Source of the DNA: Plantago major
Taxonomy: Eukaryota > Streptophyta > Magnoliopsida > Lamiales > Plantaginaceae
Assembly (NCBI GenBank): GCA_026545765.1
Contig: CM048839.1
Span: 186,001 to 250,000 of the forward strand
DNA: 64,000 nt
Direction: 5' to 3'
The notes beneath the pieces were generated by a model. It saw only the letters and a list, made by a program, of their open reading frames with translations, was not told where the DNA came from and searched no databases. Shown here piece after piece: positions 63,001 through 64,000 of the stretch. The position numbers and the translations under genes are program-made. Position 1 is the first letter of the stretch. Every line of letters starts with the position of its first letter.

Positions 63001-63642
63001 AAGTTTGAAGTAAATACGAGTTTACCACAAGAACAGTAGCAGTACACCAGTGTTTCTGTTTTCAACTTGTTTAAAGAGATCATCTAAGTATTATTTTAAG
63101 ACTGGCATGGAGCACTTTGGGGCTCAATTGCACATAAATGCTCTCGATGAACTAGAAGATACTCCCACGAGTATTTTTTCACCAAGGAAATGCATGCAAC
63201 ATACTCTGATAATATCATCTCATGTATGCTGGAATGTGGATGTCCTTTTCTGTAACATAATTTCAGTATTTTGTGGTTATATTTCTTATTCATTCGATCA
63301 TACAGTTCAGACATGTGATATAATTATTTGCTGCCTGTGTATCAGCTTCTTGAATCAGCCCTGACTTGCCTGCTTGAAGGCCGCGATGTATCTGAAAACA
63401 CACCACTGCTTGACAAAAACCCTGAGGTAAGCACGAAATTTTGGAGCCAGCTGCAAAAACTCTTGAAGACTATGTTGGCTATGGCTCGTTCAACAAAAGC
63501 AACCAAGCCTGCTATGAATCCTCAGCATGCTTCATCCAATAAATCTGCTGACGCAAAAAAACTGTCTGAGCTTTATAAAATCTCTTTGAAGTCCTCAGAT
63601 TTCAGTCAGTTGCATATAATGCATAGCCTGTGGAGATCATGA
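57051..63642 (+). CDS. EDRF1-like protein (erythroid differentiation-related factor 1 homologue), intact
   Basis: Exons 57051-57217, 57789-57910, 58415-58622, 58694-59264, 59390-59641, 59724-59915, 59990-60064, 60165-62555, 63346-63642; all phases agree, 1424 residues, close to what I recall of plant homologues. Landmarks: conserved start (MEKQGSGSTSRELQCVG); APADILKQIFKIPYSKSRVS (about 138-157), the part lost in all chimeras; PDIEEGEKLIRRQ; the block WLEAWLDNYMANVPELAICY with YELLKTDDIFLLKG; a Cys cluster (SICACGDSDCIEVC, about 712); a second one (CSSCSLVNCSCRSD, about 887); TPR-like helices (LLLGESYLALGEAYKESSQ; LGKAESAFVEAIVAFRQ); the end LHIMHSLWRS. In animals EDRF1 acts in erythroid differentiation; the plant role is unknown. 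No membrane segment. A read-through model is used across a GTAAG at 63,427 because coding continues. Confidence 0.88.
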
Positions 63643-64000
63643 ATTCAACTTTTGCACAGGGCAACATGGCTAGTACATATTGTCCAAATATATGTATCGG
63701 CATTCGAGGAGCATCAGGTGTTAAACATTGACAATGACGGTTTTGGTAATTTTGTATGGAATCCAGTCTACTATTATACTATTAAGGTCTGTATGAAATC
63801 ATGGCAAACTGGTAGGAACTCATTCCATATGTTCCTGGAAAGTTGTTCGACTATGTCATGTCCGGGATGAAGCCAATGTAAAATGCGTATTCTAAGAAAA
63901 TCAATTGTACAGTATACTACTAAGATTATGCTGAAGTGCTTTTGTAAAGGGTTATTGGAATGTGTAATGGTATGATTTATATTTTCCTTAAGTATTCGGT
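63643..64000. other. 3' flank of EDRF1-like gene
   Basis: Presumed 3' untranslated sequence, followed by the window edge. One short frame at 63,652-63,870 lacks features and is not called. Confidence 0.5.

Noticed and set aside
62640-63345. Extra exon between EDRF1 exons 8 and 9
   Set aside because: Joining 62,555 directly to 63,346 gives a continuous, family-like sequence (HSNT then LLESALTCLLEG); no conserved coding seen between.

Overview
The window is nuclear DNA of a flowering plant, most likely a core eudicot. The genes are multi-exon with GT-AG introns, intergenic DNA is AT-rich, and plant transposons abound (Stowaway, CACTA, Helitron, pogo/Emigrant-like, hAT/Harbinger-like). Gene content is plant-specific: a plastid-type Hsp70 with a transit peptide, a plastid-type GNAT acetyltransferase, and EDRF1-like and RMR-like RING genes. 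I could not fix the species. All gene models are hand-spliced from reading frames and splice sites.

Layout. 1-8.9 kb: two tandem 2-hydroxyacid dehydrogenase genes on the + strand; the first is cut by the window edge, the second has a 3.3 kb intron holding two transposons. 9.4-10.0 kb: a small basic-tailed unknown protein. 10.3-14.1 kb: an eight-exon plastid Hsp70 (- strand), with a 1.6 kb inverted-repeat element just upstream. 18.3-19.5 kb: a GNAT acetyltransferase. 20.0-21.7 kb: a RING-H2 pseudogene split by a CACTA element whose removal restores the RING codons. 21.7-25.8 kb: repeat-rich, no gene seen. 25.8-32.2 kb: a BED zinc-finger gene with a multi-exon leader, a frameshifted tandem copy and a third fragment.

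33.9-63.6 kb is the most unusual part. An intact nine-exon EDRF1-like gene (57,051-63,642) is preceded by four partial copies of its 5' end (start codon to early exon 4). In every copy the EDRF1 frame runs, at the same point, into a Myb/SANT-like domain of the kind annotated GST-T3-like or NAM-associated in plants. All four copies lack the same 78 nt of exon 3 and all keep open, spliceable frames. They lie as two head-to-tail pairs (A-B and C-D), each preceded by a - strand RING-H2 gene or pseudogene, so a block of RING gene plus chimera pair appears to have been duplicated. Copies A and C end early where they run into the leader of the next copy; B and D keep a coiled-coil tail. Between the two blocks lie a decayed autonomous Helitron with a recognisable 3' terminus, nested non-autonomous elements and a complete pogo/Tigger derivative.

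The housekeeping genes show no obvious functional link to one another. The chimeras look like a locally amplified gene family that borrows the promoter, leader and N-terminus of the EDRF1-like gene to express a transposase-related DNA-binding domain.
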